Below, one piece after another: positions 12,034-25,783 of a stretch of DNA of 64,000 nt; the stretch's first letter is position 1, and every line of letters begins with the position of its first letter. This DNA is from Nymphaea colorata (Eukaryota > Streptophyta > Magnoliopsida > Nymphaeales > Nymphaeaceae): assembly GCF_008831285.2 (NCBI RefSeq), contig NC_045151.1, forward strand, positions 1,421,544 through 1,485,543. The letters run 5' to 3'. The notes under the pieces are model-generated. The model worked only from the letters and a program-made list of their open reading frames with translations. It was not told where the DNA came from and searched no databases. Position numbers and translations under genes: made by a program.

Positions 12034-15000
12034 CTATTGTTTGCTGTTTGGCTTTGGTGATAACATGTATGGGGAATCATGGGCGCCATGTGATAGTGTC
12101 CTCGCCGGTCTGTTCCTTAAACCTTGTGGCTGAGAAGCTCTTGAACTCCTGGCGCTAAAACTGGCGCTGCGGCGCTCGGCCTGGAATGCTTGGAAGTTGT
12201 AGGAGGAACAAGCCATGTCCTTGAGGTTTATAAGGGGTTTGAGGGCTTCAACGACTTCACTCATCAATGGCCTCACCTTGGGGTCTCGACTAAGGCAGCG
12301 GGCAGCCAGCTGAGCAGCTTTCTGCGCACCTTTGATGGAGAAGTGGCCTTCCAGCCGGGGATCTATTAGCCGGTAGAAACAACGCCTCTCCCCAAGATGC
12401 GGTCGAGCCCACTCCACCAAGTTGTGTTCACCATTGGGACGGTTCTTGTCCATGGATCGCCTGCCAGTCAGCATCTCAAGAAGAACGACCCCAAAGCTAT
12501 AGACATCGCTCTTCGATGTTAAATGCCCTGAGAGACATGATTCAGTGGTTTGGTATGTGCAAGGATTTACCAGAGAACATGGACTAAACACAAGTGGACA
12601 CATTACTGGCTATGGCCATCAATGTTACAAGAGAGAAAATCGAAATTATTGTGCTCTATGTTTTGAACCTAGAAACGACAAACTATACAAAGCTAGAGGT
12701 GAAAATAACAGCTTGGTCGGTGCAGGTAGATCTGCAAGGATCCCTGATTTCATTAGGGCCGCAAAGCTAAATGACCAAGGTACAATGACTTACTGGAACA
12801 ACCATCTTCCTTTTATCATCAACAAGCTTAAATGGACTCGCTATACCTCTAAGATCCTAAAGGCAATCATGAAGCCTCAAACAAACCTTCTCAGTACATA
12901 GAAAAATTTGTGTGAATAGGAAGTGCTCGTACATGATCATCGGCAGTTCAACAATGTACAGTACAATGCAAAACCAACTTGAGGAAAGGTAGAGTGAAAA
13001 TACAATGCAAGAAATTGTGAAGCCATTACTCACCAGTCATTACATACTCAGGCGCTGCATAACCATAAGTTCCCATTACCCTGGTAGACACATGGGTCTT
13101 ATCTCCTTCAGGACCATCCTTAGCTAACCCAAAATCAGATAACTTGGCGTTGTATTCCTGAAGCAAAATATCTTAGAAATATGAGGACAACACCCAAAAG
13201 GACATGATCAGGTTAAGTGCCAAAAAAGGCCACGGAGGCAAGGGACTAGTAAGACCCATGTGAGACTCAAGCAAGAATCTCCCTCATAATTAAACACAAG
13301 AAATTTAATACGATAGAAAAGTTGTTGAGGAACATCAGCTCATTGGCTATTGTCACAGGAATACAATAAGAAGATACAAGCATTTTTTAATTTAGTTCCT
13401 AACATAATTTGTATATAAAGGGATGCAGAACTTGAGTCAACATGGAATATATCCCTGACACAGATCACGCACCAAGTACATTAATTTCCATACTATAGGC
13501 GATTTACACTGCTTGAGAAAAAAGGAATACATACACACACATGGAAAGGAAAAGAAAGAACATCGAATAAAAAAATAGTTAATGCTCATATAATCATATA
13601 TTTTTGTAAATTTGTAATACTTTTATATGCAAGTCAAATAGAAGGTTAGGCTAGATCAGTTTGAAATTATTTATAATTCTTAATCAGCGAAATGTCAGAA
13701 AAGATACAGATAAATATATGTTTTACCTTTGACATACAACAATGAGACTAACCCAAAAAAAAAAGCCATAAATTGCCATATGCTAAAAATGTATTAAATT
13801 CTACATCAAATAAACCAAAGATTGCAACGATAGACTCTTGAGGCAAGTCAGAAAACTGACTAGTGTAATTATGTTTAAGACTCAGGCCTCCAACTACCAC
13901 AAAGCACATTCACATTTTCTAAATAAATCAATAATTAATCCAGAAAACAAAAGCAAATTGTGTTAGCAGTTTGTGTATACATGCATACCGCATCTAACAG
14001 GACATTAGATGTTTTGAAATCCCGGTAGATCACGGGCCTTTCAGCTTCTTCATGAAGAAAAGCAAGGCCCTTCGCAGCTCCAAGGGCAATTTTCATTCTG
14101 ATAGACCAAGGGAGTGGCAGAGATCCTTCTGCATGGAAAGTGGTTGTTACCAGAAAAGGTTAAAGAATTTACATTTAGAAGGTATCATAGTACATAAATC
14201 AGCCACAGGAATGAAAGAAGAATAAAGCCATTACAAAATAAGAGCACTAGATGTTCGTATCAACATTTTGATTGCCAATGGTCAGAGAACATACACACAC
14301 ACACATAGTGACACACAGATATAAACCATATCAAAAATAAAATATTAAACAAACTTACAAAACAATACATTTATGATTCATAATCATGTCAGAGAGGTAG
14401 CAGAGAGAGAAAGAGAGACAACGAGAGGGAAGGAGATAAGACAGAGAGGGAAACAAGGAGTTAGGAGAGCTCAAGGGAGACCAAGACGGAGAGAGGGGTA
14501 CAGAGAGGGATACAAAGAGAGATGGAGAGGGGGAGGTAAATGGAGAAAGAGGGAGGGGTAGAGAGAAACATAGAGATGGAGGGAGATTGGGAGAGAGGAA
14601 AGGAGTGGAGCGACAAAGAGAGGGAAGGAAATCAAGAGAGCGATGAGTGACACAGAGAAAGTGACAAGAGTACGGAAGTCAATGGGCAGAGACAGAGAGA
14701 GGGCTCGCTCAAGTCGCTCCGCAGATGCAGGAAAAGGGCCTTTTCCTGCATGTGTGTGTCTATGTGTTTGTAACCTCTTTACAACATTCATACCATCCTA
14801 GAATACTGTTACCCAGCATTTACCCTCCCACTCCATAGTCAAATTGAGAGTTTACTCAGAATTCCTGAATATCCCACACTGAAAAAGAAAAAAAGTACAC
14901 ATTTAAAAAGCCATTGCAAAGAGAAAAATAGAATATGTCCAACTCCCAGTTGATTGCCAGAAACAATATTCTCCCAAGTGACAAACACAATTTGGTAGGT

Positions 15001-17158
15001 AAAAGGCATAAGCAGACCCTTTCACGCCGAATTCTGCCATATTTCATGCTTCTCATTGTCAGGTATGTTTTGGTAACAAGAGTTTCACTCAGAAGATCCA
15101 GTTCTGAAGCCCTTCTTCAGAAAACTCAACATAATTTTTAACCTCAACAGACTGGAAGCAGCTGATTTGCTTTTTGCTTCAAAGTTTTGTATCATACTAC
15201 ACATCAGTACTGCAAATTCTGGACCTCTGAGACTAGGATAGAACCAACTTTTCTTCTCCCATCATTGACCACGCATAGGCACAGAACATACACATTCAGC
15301 TGAAACAACCAACTATCAATGAATGCCAAAAAATGTTGATGTGAGACAAGTTTCCAATGGCTCACAAGTTCACGACTGTTTAAGCTTTTCCTCAGCTCTC
15401 TGTTGATCCAGATGCAAGCTGCCAAGAGTGACTATCGTACAGAGTGTCAAATTAATGTATCTGCAAAATGCACTGATGATAAAAAAAATTCACACCCTAT
15501 CCGTGACTACAAGCAAGCATATGTAAAATCTAAGCATTAGAACTGCAGCTAGAGCTCTATAAGTTAATGGAGTCTATCCGGATGGCAGTGAAAGAAGGCC
15601 TTCCCATGTAAATGACTAAATGTTCTAGTTCAGAGACAAAATTTTTCACCACCAGCATACTAAAGTTTGCAAAATGCTTTACCACGAGCTTAAGAAAGTG
15701 CATTTATTTTTGTATGTTAAACAATTTTTTGAAGCTCAAACTCTCTACAACATGAATTAGCACATATGATATGTTACATGCATGGATGATGGAACCAGAA
15801 GGCGAAAGCCCATTTTTCCTAATAAAGAAATTCGTTTTTGTGAATCTATATACAAAAACCCATAATGGGCAACCATTGATGGGCATTAATCATATGATAT
15901 TTCTTCTTGTCAAATATGGAAGAAACAGTCAAATACAAAATTTAGATCCCATAAGAACCTAATAATACTTTTTGCATAAGGAATCACATTCAAGGGTCCA
16001 AATCTTGGAGATTAGGAAGAGAAACATACTTCTGAAAAGATGGTTTTCCAGGCTTCCTCTAGGCATGAATTCATAAACAAGTAATCGTTGATCATCTTCT
16101 ATGCAGTAGCCAATTAGTTTAACCAAATTTGGATGAAGCAGATCACCTAGAAAGTTAACCTCAGCCTACAAAAAAGGAAAACCAAATCAGGAAATTCTTA
16201 AATGTTGATATTTAATAACCCAGATGGACGCTCAGCATGATTGTGTAAGGAGGACAACTATTACCAGCCACTCTTTATGCCCTTGAAGCCCATCATGGTT
16301 GAGTGTCTTAACAGCAACCGTAAGACCTGTCCCCGGCTTCACAGGTGCAGTTCCATTCTCTTCGATCCAACCTTTGAAGACACAACCGAACCCCCCTTCA
16401 CCTAGTAAACTCTCTGGTCTAAAGTTCCTTGTTGCAGTTCTGAGATCGATAAAGGTGAATTTCCTTAGCTGTGAGGCAACCTTAAGATCCTCACTGACTT
16501 TTGGTGTTGATGGATTGCTTTCCGGATTACTGGTGCTCGTGGAGGAGATAGCAGGTACATTAGGTTGATCTCTACTCCCATCATTTGTCGCTTCAAATTC
16601 AGAAAACAATAAAACCAGTTTAGCGCAAATGAATTTGACAGCATCACAAAAAGAAGTAAACAAAAGTCCAGGCAATCAATCGCTAATAGGCCTTGGTACT
16701 TGCCACTCCCCAACAATAACTACTCATATTCTTCTCCTCAAATCCCAATATACAACGACAGCATGTTCGACTAAACAACATAAGATTACCTATCTTAATT
16801 CCCATCTCAGAAAATCCATACATATAGAGAGTACTGCCAAGGTTCAAGAAAGATGACTTCGGTCATCCTTAACACGGCTAACGAATATGAGAGCTATTTT
16901 GATTGTAAGCGAAGTAACCCAGAAACCCAAACCATGTTTACCTAACAAACAGGAACCAATGGCATCTTCAGCTGATCTACTGAAACTACTAATCGAGCAT
17001 ATTATTAAGTTGCATCTATAGGCCATTAAAAATGAACAAGATAACAATAAAAGACTTCAAGAAAAAACAAGGATAATAAATGAAATGTTACCACAATGGG
17101 TGCCGCTGCTGCTTAAAGAGTTATCGACTTTAGATCTTGAAGATATGCAACCACCCAT
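12034..17158 (-). CDS. Receptor-like cytoplasmic kinase, subfamily VII (PBL34/35/36-type)
   Basis: Six coding exons on the minus strand: 17158-17092, 16590-16265, 16165-16030, 14128-13989, 13157-13034 and 12527-12034. All phases match and give 428 aa. The N-terminus MGGC has Gly2 for myristoylation and Cys4 for palmitoylation, so the kinase is probably anchored at the plasma membrane. A Ser/Thr/Pro-rich linker precedes the kinase domain: GEGGFG loop at 86-91, VAVK lysine 117, helix-C Glu133, YRDFKTSN with Asp213, DFG at 231-233, activation segment [10 protein letters not shown] at 244-253, and APE at 258-260. Catalytic residues are complete, so it should be an active Ser/Thr kinase. The Tyr-for-His change in the HRD motif is normal in this subfamily. 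The core, with the [15 protein letters not shown] insert, is closest from memory to Arabidopsis PBL34-PBL36, which act below pattern-recognition receptors such as LORE. The exact ortholog is inferred. The C-terminal tail is Ser/Arg-rich. Confidence 0.95.
14373..14720 (+). repeat. Long purine-rich (GA) tract in kinase intron 3
   Basis: About 330 bases on the plus strand are almost only G and A (GAGAGG, GGAGA and AGAGAG variants), with few interruptions. In the pre-mRNA of the kinase, which is read from the minus strand, this becomes a CU-rich tract within the 1.9-kb intron between exons 3 and 4. The chance reading frames on both strands here are low-complexity artefacts. Confidence 0.9.
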
Positions 17159-17970
17159 GAGCCTAATTTTAAAGCTCCAGCATCCAAAATCCTCCAGACC
17201 ACCCTTCTTTTTCCTTCCTTTGGATTTCCCCACCTCCTCCCATGCCTCCACCTGCACTGTTCCAGGCCCCAGGCCCATCTGTTCCACAATCCTAGTGCTA
17301 AAACGACGCCAGTAACACCACCATCTTAGAGAGGCCCCCGACAGAAGCACCAAATAGCGAGCAAGAACCACTAATGAAGAATCTCTAAAGACGTGAATAA
17401 GCTAAATCAAATATGCTTTACAGAAAAAATGGAAAATCTGACTAACACCTAATCCCCTAAAAAGGAGAAACAGAGCTCCAGGACAGTTTCAGAAAAGGTG
17501 GAAGGGTTACACCCTATGCACTTGACTCTACAAATTCACCCCAAAACTCAACTTTGAATCTGCACAGCAAAACAACAAAAATCGAGAGAGAGCAATTCTT
17601 TCAACACAAATTCTCCACTAATACCCAGGAAGACGGAACAGGAAAGAAGAAAATTAGTCCAGTCACAAACCGAAGAACAAGAACAAGAACAAGAAGAAAC
17701 AGCAGAAAACCCTAAAATTTCTCCATAGAAGGATGAGGAGACCATCCCCTTTTTGGTCTCCAGACCACAACCCTCACTTCACCTTTCCCTTCCTTTTTTT
17801 TCTTCCCAATCAGGTACCAACCGAGGAGGAAGAAAAAGAAGCAGACGTACAAGCAGCAGAAGGAGAATGGTCACAGTCACAGTCACCACCCTTTTCAGAG
17901 AGTCAGTAAATCAGAGAGGGAAAGAGAGAGAGGTGTGCCCGGAGAGGGCGGGAGGGAAGGACCAATAGGC
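17159..17970 (-). promoter_or_regulatory. 5' leader and upstream region of the kinase gene
   Basis: Upstream of the kinase ATG the minus strand has CT-rich and GAAGAA-type stretches typical of plant 5' leaders. No coding exon fits before the MGGC start, and the myristoylation signature fixes this start. A transcription start or leader intron cannot be placed with certainty. Confidence 0.45.
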
Positions 17971-18089
17971 AGGGACTGGTTCAGCTGCCAGGGCCCGGAA
18001 CAAAACTCCACACCGCTAACCCTTGGCTCCTTCGTCCATATCAAACTACACCACCTCTACCAACGAGAAGACCCCGAGAACGGCAGCAT

Positions 18090-18116
18090 ACAGAGAGAGA
18101 GAGAGAGAGAGAGAGC
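18090..18116. repeat. (GA)n microsatellite
   Basis: Uninterrupted AGAGAG tract upstream of the kinase gene, possibly in or near its distal promoter. Confidence 0.9.
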
Positions 18117-19391
18117 CAGCGACGGTGAAGAGCCGAGCAGGTGAAGGTGGTGGAGTGAGGAAAAGGGAAAGGTTAGAGGGTGTGTGGAAAGCAGTGCAGA
18201 AAGAGAGAGAAAGAAGGTGGTAAGAACCACACAGGGAAGGGTATAATCGGGCAGTACGGTCAGGTCTTTCGGATGAATTGAAAGAATTAGCAGTCTGGAT
18301 CGATACCACTACCAGGGGGGAAGAGAGAAACCAGAGGGGGCCTACAGCCTAGTCATTCGTGAGGAACAAGCAACGTCACACGGACACGACAACATGACTC
18401 GTCTTCTTCGCTCTCTGCAGACTGCAGCGCAGCGTGAAGCGGACAATCTGTCCCTCTCTCGTTCAAACGTTTCCACAGAAGTACTATCTCCTCTTCTTCT
18501 TTTCACTAAGTCTTTTATTTCAATAACCATCAATATCAATTCTATTCAAATGAGTTTGTCGAGCCTTAATCAGGTCGTCGACCGTGAGCTCAACACATAA
18601 CTACCAAGTCGAGTTCAAACGGCTTTCGTCAAGCTATTTTCGAAGTGGAGTCACGTTGAGCTCGAGGTTTCATTAGTTGAGTCGAGCTCGAGCTTATACC
18701 CCTCCGACAACGTATTTTTGGTAGTTAGCATCCTAGAATTGCCAATTTAACTGCCAATTATTGAAACGATTTTTAACTAAAAAGCAAGAATCTCTCTCTC
18801 TCTCTCTCACACACTTCTTTCCACTGATTATGTAATTTTAGTAGCTAACCATAACTGAACTTGGGTTTTTCTATTGGCTAAGCGCATTTTGACCGAAGTT
18901 TGAGTCGGGTTCCTTTTTCTGCTCCGCCAGTGAACCGAGCCAATTCCACGAACCGAATGGGATCGGATGAACTGGGTGCGTCGAGTCAACGGACCAAAAT
19001 GACCGGCATTAACTGGCTGACAGCAGAAGGAAGATGTCCGAACCCGAGGGGCGGCTCAAGCGGGTGGGCTCGGGCGTCGGGTCAGGTGGGTCGAGGGTGG
19101 TCCGAGTGCGGGTGAAGTCGAGGATAACGGGGGAAGGGAAGGGAAGGGGCGAGGTGGGCCCGGTGGAAGCCTTTCCTTTGAAGCCAGATCCATGCGCAGG
19201 TCCCCGCGTGCGGAGGGAGGGCAGGGCGGTGGGCCCCACCCGACCTCCTTTCGTCCGGACGCGGAGTGTGCTAGTCCTGTCCCCTCCGTCCGGTCCGTCG
19301 CAGTTTTTGAAGGGACCCATTTGATTTCGGTTCCACCTCCAAAACACTACCAAACAAACCACATATCAGAACACGCACCCACATCATGACA

Positions 19392-19394
<3 letters not shown>

Positions 19395-19461
<67 letters not shown>
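19395..19461. repeat. Compound (CT)n(AT)n microsatellite
   Basis: A CT tract of about 34 bases runs directly into an AT tract of about 33 bases. The same CT-then-AT arrangement occurs at 25,694-25,779 and 49,356-49,413. Confidence 0.97.
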
Positions 19462-19465
<4 letters not shown>

Positions 19466-20842
19466 AATTTACATATTATTGGAATTTGAATATGAATAAA
19501 AAAAAATTGTATGATGTCTGAATCTAAATTCAAATGCATGATATGAATCTAATCTCAATCCCATTTTTTTATTCACATACCAACGCGAGTCTGACCTCTA
19601 AACTAAATTCGAACCATTATGATGTGTATGATACAAGTTTCCAAATATATGGACACTAGATGTCGATTTTTTTCTTTTAACCTAAATCTCATCCAAATTG
19701 ATCCAATATATTTACTTAACTATGAACTCGAATCCAAATCTAATCTGATATTTACTAAAGTCTGAATCTAAATCCAAATCCGAATTAAACCAGATATCAT
19801 TTTTTAAGTCTGAATTCAATTTGATTTCTTAATCTGAAATAATTTTTTTTTTATTTCTGATACTTTTAAATCGAGTTGGTCTTATATTCGGATCGGCAAG
19901 ATATACTTTCTTTCTACCCAACATCAAGATGCCTGGTCCTGATTTTAATTTAAAAAAAAAGGTAAAAAAAAAAAGCAAAAAGCAAAAGGATAAACGGATC
20001 CTGATTGGAACTGGATCCATGAGGTCCAAACCCGGATAGCTTCCCGGACCGGTTCATAATGATCTGACGAGCATGTCTTAATTAAATTTTCCTTTTCGTT
20101 GTCCCTCAGACCGAGCACTAAGATTTCGGGCTTGGAAGCATTCACGGTATCTCCACTTTTTGGTCCCATAGCCCATTCGGTTCTTGAAGTTGGTGGGACC
20201 CGAATCTCGTTAGCGTGATTGTGCACTTTACTTCGGGCAGTATGTGGCTGGAAATGAGTCAAGAATATCAGCACCGACAGAGGTTCGGTTCGGTCCGGAT
20301 CTGAACCCAATCCAAACCCCGCACCCTTGCCCCAAATGTCTATTTGGTGCTTTTCCTTTTTCTCTTTTTTTAATTCCAATGTCTTATTAAATAATTTCAG
20401 AAATATTGTCAAAGCATATTCCAAAACATTATAAAGTATCAGATATGTAGTATTGCCTATTTCCAAAATTACCAAAATGCCTTTGCGGTCATTTGGCAAA
20501 TATTTCTTGACAGTTGGTTGGCGTCTTTTTGTTTATTGCTGCTAAAAAAATAATATAGTCGCTTTCTAGGTTAGGGGAAAAGGAAGAATGGAGGTTATTT
20601 TATTTAATTTTTGAGAAAAATAGTAGCATGTATAGAATTTATACCAAAGAAAATATCAGAAGACACTTTCAAATAGAAATTCTCAAGTCATTGCCGATTC
20701 TTTTAGATAGATACTTTGGTAAACTTGCTCGTATACATGTCATTAAACGATTATTTCACGAAATACCAATTTTGTTTTTCGTGAAATGAGATAAAATGAG
20801 GGGGTGAAATCGATGCATTCCCTCTAACAAAGGGGCTTGGAT

Positions 20843-21043
20843 TAGGGGCGGAGCTAAGATTTTTTTTTAAGGGGCGAGCCGAACAATCCAACTCTAGATC
20901 CGGGTAAGATCAAACTGATTTCGAATCCAAACAATACACGACGCGACTAAAAATTTTTAATTTTTTCAATGTAATTTTTTTTTTTTCCAATTGGCTGGGG
21001 TGGGGCTATGGCCCAGGTAACCCTCCTCCTCCCTCCGCCCCTG
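20843..21043. mobile_element. hAT-type MITE, second copy of the CAGGGGCGGAG family
   Basis: The left end TAGGGGCGGAGC (first base changed from C) and the right end CTCCGCCCCTG match the termini of the element at 5,720-5,897. Flanking octamers GCTTGGAT (20,835-20,842) and GTTCGGAT (21,044-21,051) match at 6 of 8 positions, as expected for an older insertion. The interior shares the TTTTTTCAATGTAA-like region and the GGGCTATGGCCCAGGT motif with the first copy. Confidence 0.75.
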
Positions 21044-21254
21044 GTTCGGATAAGTCTGGGCACAGGGCCGAGTACATGTTGAGGTGTCAGGTACTCAGCA
21101 TGTAATGGGCCAAACCGAGCTGCTGGTAGGTTGATAAAAGTATTTGTTTTGGGCTTGTGTTTCACATGGCAAATAATGGGTGGGGGATGTGAACCTCCCT
21201 TAACTTTCGATTTTTACTCTCTCTCTCTCTCTTGGAAATGCATGGAAACTAGAA

Positions 21255-21430
21255 GTGAACAACGAGTGGAGCTCGAGCTGCTTTCGTTGAGCTATTATCG
21301 AGCTCGAGCTGAGTCGAGTTCGAACTGCTTTCGTCGAGCTATTATCGAGCTCGAGCCAAGTCGAGCTCGAGGTTTCATTAGTCAAGCCCTGAACTCGTGC
21401 TCGACTCGGTTTGTGTTCACCCTTAATGAA
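21255..21430. repeat. Tandem CGAGCTCGAG-type repeat
   Basis: Two consecutive units of roughly 50 bases share GAGCTATTATCGAGCTCGAG and CTGCTTTCGT, followed by a decayed third part with CGAGCTCGAGGTTTCATTAG. The last string recurs near 18,662-18,680, so this belongs to a dispersed family. Flanking GTGAACA and TGTTCAC strings could be terminal inverted repeats. Confidence 0.6.
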
Positions 21431-22764
21431 AACCCCCGGCATCACTGGGGTTCCATTGTCAAACAAAACCTCGAGCAAGGCTAGGGGTTTATGTCAACCG
21501 GAAACTTCTAGCAACACCGAGGTCCTGTTGGGCCAGCCTCGGGCGGTTATGCTGGGCTGAGCACAGAACAGCCGGTCTACCACTTGTTGGGTTTATTAGG
21601 CTCAAATTAACTCAGTGTGGCCCGATGCTCAGTCCAGGCCCTAATAAAGCCATCTGAGCCCTAGGGGCACTTCCTTCCACCCCTTCGGCCGCTTTTATAA
21701 TTTTAAAACTTACATGACATAAGAGAAAAGTTTTAGTTGGACATTACAATATAAAAATTGAAAAAAGTATCAAAGGCCTCCATACCCAAAGTACCTTTTA
21801 TATAATTTAAATATGTGTGCGCAATAACAGAATTGTAAGATTCGTACGTTTTGAGTCGGGAGATAACATTCATATCGTTTTCAACTTAAAAATATTAATA
21901 GAAAAATATGTCAAAGAATTTTGTCTTTGAAAAATTTTAAGAAAACTACTCAAATTAATGAACTCACAAAGAGCTCACAAATATTTGTCTCCAAATTTTC
22001 TAAAAAAAATTTGTTTGTAAGTTCCCTTTGCTTTATTTCAAATACAATTATCTCTGTTTGCTTCTGCCATAAACTTTGGCACTAGATGGTAAGAGATGTA
22101 CCTGATGGGGAGCCATCTATTTTTTTCTTTTTTGGAAACTAAGAAATTTTTGTTGGGAGCCCAATTATATTTTCAAAATTTTAATAAGCACTGAAATATA
22201 ATGTTGTAAAAATTTCTGTATATAGACTAAATTAAAATTTTAAACAGCATTTTATTAATCTAAAAATTTGAGGGGGGGTGGAGGCCGGGGCGCATGGTCG
22301 GTGCCGACTCTTTTTTGGCTCTGCCGGTTGTTTTACTTCATTAATGTAAGGCAGAATAATGTCATGCCGTTCTAACCAATGACTAGTTGCCTACCAACCA
22401 CTCTGGGAGCCGGTGCGCCAACCTTCCTCAAAAGGTTTATTAACTTTCCTCCATTTCAGCAATGTTGAAGAAAAGGGGGGGCTGATGCCTCTCCATCTCT
22501 TCATCCACGCACTGCGGCGGCGCCTGTACTACAAAAGATGCACTTGCAAGTTGCAAGTTGTCCTTTCCTATTCAATTCATAGAATCAATACTTCCCCTCC
22601 ATTTTCAACAAAAGCATGTCACAAAATGTTTCTTTTTTTGCAGAAACTTAAGGCTTTGATTACGGCACCACCAATTTCAATCTTTAACAGTCAAGCCAAT
22701 CGGTTGTTGGTCTTCTTTACACCTTTATATTATACCGTCATCAGTCAATCATGAACAGAATCTA

Positions 22765-22786
22765 TATATATATATATATATATATA
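22765..22786. repeat. (AT)n microsatellite
   Basis: Short uninterrupted TA tract in intergenic DNA. Confidence 0.9.
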
Positions 22787-24735
22787 GCTATTATGCCAAT
22801 TCTTTTTTTTTCTCATCTTTTTATTAGATTACACATTTAATAAGATGAAATCAATAGACTTGAATGTGAGAGTTGTTACAATTATATAGGTTAGGATCTA
22901 ATTCAGATATATTATATGAGCATGGAGGGTCCTCTTAAGTGAAAGACCTGGCCTCTCACTGGAGTCACAACATGTAAACAATTAACCAAAGGTTAGTCTG
23001 AAATGAAAGAGTGGAGTCATTGACTTAGGATGTCATAATTGGTTGTTGATTCTTCCCCTCATCACGGCGCCGGAGCTGCTTGTATTTTCCCGCCGCTGGT
23101 GCACAATCGGTATGCTTAATGATTAAAATGTTTCCGATTAATAGAAAAAGAGAATTTTTTGTAAAGAAAAACAAGGAAACCGAAGCAGGTTAAAAGACCA
23201 AAAATGACATTTTTTTAAATAATTTATAGGATTCTTCCATTCCTAAACTGCTTTTTTTTTTTTTTGGCGTTCTTGACCAAGTGTTGGTGATCATTCTCAA
23301 TGTTTTGACTTAGAGCCGTTGCATCTCCGCCCTCACCACCCTTGTTTCAACTCTAAGTCCTTTGTTCACTCCGCCCTCTGCTTCAACTCTAAGTCCTTTC
23401 TTAACCTCCTCACTGCTGCTTAAGCAGCTCTCTCGCCACCCACATGACCCGAACTTGGGTCTTCATCTTCTCGGTCGGCACTTATTGATGGCTGCTCTCG
23501 GCCGGCCTCGGCATACTTACCAGTTTGGACCATATCAGATCGTCTTGCATGCACTGAATGGTGCACGCAACTCACTCTTGCAGAGCGGTGGAGCCGAACA
23601 TATTTAGCAGAGTGGCACTCAACATATATTTGAGAGGCATTTGATATATAAATATGTAAAACAAATGATTTTTATTGGATTGTATGGGCAATTGCCCACA
23701 CATGCCCACATGGGGCTCCACCCGTGCCTATTATGATGACGAAGAAAATGGCAGTTTATACATCACCATATTGGTTGACTGTGCGGCATCTAAGTGCGGT
23801 CTCTGTGGAATTTTGTACAACCTAAACGGGCTGAAAAATCTCGAAGATTTGCAGTCATTTATAACAGCTAGTTGAGTTTACAGATGTTAGGTGCTTGTTG
23901 AAGACGATGACTTTCTTTCTTCATGTTTCAATGAACAGCGGAAACTAAGGCTCGATCTCTTTGACGCTATCAAACTTGACAAGATGAGAGCAAGGAATTG
24001 CATGTATAAGGAGATGACCTTCTTACTGTGCTTCTTACGTTCAAACATGTGAAAGATTTTGAGTGAAAAAATGTACATCTATCAACTAGAGTGTGACATA
24101 TCCGTTACTTACAATTCAAAAGAATAGTGCTCAAGGAAATCGACCGGACTCTCACCAGCTCGACTAGCTACGCTACCACCCTCTACCTTAGGACCAAAAA
24201 AAAAAAAGGAGTTTGAAGAAAATTTAATGCAGGGACTAAAAATCCATGATTTCAAACGAAGAAGTCTACAGGGCGGGTAATCTTCACAATGTCTAACGCC
24301 CACACGTCGTGTTTGCCTTCTTGGTTCGGATTGTCAACGAGTTAGATATATTTGATCACCAAACCAGAATCTGGATCTGTTTAATCAGATAAGATGAAGA
24401 ATAAAAAACAAGAGGCTCCAATTATTGATCAAATCTAGATTCATTCATTATGCAGTATCCCAAAAGGAGGTCACAGTCAACACTGATCTGTTAATGACCA
24501 GACAATGATCTCATGCAAACATGGGATTTTTTGCTGGCAAGGTTCAGTTTTTATTTTGAAAATATTTTGGACCCCAGGACTCAAATGAGATCCCACGATT
24601 TGATGGAAACAGGATCCTTCCAGAGTCAAACCCCTTAACCTACAGCTGCAATCAGGGCTGGGTTTCGAAACTGGGCCTAGCATGTCCGAACCCAGACGAA
24701 GCCTGACTCTCCTCACCAAGCACTATTCTAGTTAT

Positions 24736-24899
24736 CTGTAGCGGAGCTACTTGTTCGCTGGTGTGGGCTACTGCCCATACCAGTCCATCAAAAGTCTTAT
24801 TACAATACCTCTAAATCACATTGCTATGACTCAAAATTTACACGCATTGTATTGCCAACTTTAGTGTCCTTCGGCTAAAAACTCCTAACTCTGCCACTG
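24736..24899. mobile_element. hAT-type MITE, CAGTGGCGGAGC family (164 bp)
   Basis: The left end CTGTAGCGGAGC and the reversed right end CAGTGGCAGAG are diverged forms of CAGTGGCGGAGC. Flanks CTAGTTAT (24,728-24,735) and ATAGTTAC (24,900-24,907) match at 6 of 8 positions. Next to the left end is GGTGTGGGCTACTGCCCATACC, a decayed form of the family palindrome GTGGGCAATTGCCCAC. Confidence 0.65.
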
Positions 24900-25693
24900 A
24901 TAGTTACCCGGCCTGACCCAGTTAATAGTTGTTATTTGTTAACATAATATTACCATTACATATATCTGTCATAAAATTAATAATCATGTTTTGATCGAGC
25001 TTAATAAAAAAACTCAAGCTCGAGTCCAGGTAGAGATGTCAAAGGATCGGATTCATATCGGTTATCGGACTGATCAAACTTTTCTTAAGAAAAGATGGAT
25101 TTGAAAAAATAAAAATAAAAATTTTATGTCGGATTAAGAAATTAGATCAGATTCAAATTTAAAAGATAACATCCTATTAAATTCGGATTTGGTTTTAAAT
25201 AAGTATTCCACCAGATTGGATTTATATTTGAATTCAGATTCATTCCAATAAATAACATATATATAATATCCATACATCCTGAAAGTGGATTCTTAATATA
25301 TTATAATTTCGGATCGAATCGATTCGACTATGTATGTAAAAGTGAGAATCAGATACGGATGTGAAAAATGAAAGTTGGGCGGACAACAGATTTGGATTGT
25401 CAATTGAAAGATTGAATTTGGACATGGAGTATTAGAATCCAAATTCAAACCCCTTAATAATTGAGTGAGCCTTTTAATTGATCGTACAAAGCCCTGGTCA
25501 CCCAGAAAACCTCACCTACACTCAAATCTAGGTAAGAGAAAATGTATGACTTGTAAAAGACATATATATAGATTTAACCTGGTTTTCCTTTTGTGTATTC
25601 TGTATGTGCCGATCTTTTGATCTGGTGTTAGATCTCCATTAGTTACTCATTAATGGAGACATTTTTTGCCAATGATGTTGATATATTGCCTTT

Positions 25694-25706
25694 TCTCTCT
25701 CTCTCT

Positions 25707-25779
<73 letters not shown>
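25694..25779. repeat. Compound (CT)n(AT)n microsatellite
   Basis: A short CT tract is followed by about 69 bases of uninterrupted AT, the longest dinucleotide run in the window. Confidence 0.95.

Positions 25780-25783
<4 letters not shown>

Noticed and set aside
14471..14791. Open frames on both strands rich in Leu/Ser or Arg/Glu
   Set aside because: They come from the purine-rich tract in the kinase intron and have no protein signature.
19009..19362. Long overlapping frames of about 100-120 codons in GC-rich DNA
   Set aside because: High G+C content removes stops in several frames at once. Products are Arg/Pro/Gly-rich with no recognisable domain, and no splice-supported continuation was found.
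22413..22754. 113-codon plus-strand frame
   Set aside because: Low-information composition, no motif, and no splice-supported partner exon.
23362..23607. 81-codon plus-strand frame rich in Ser/Leu/His
   Set aside because: No family resemblance; it runs into a CAGTGGCGGAGC-type MITE relic starting at about 23,580.
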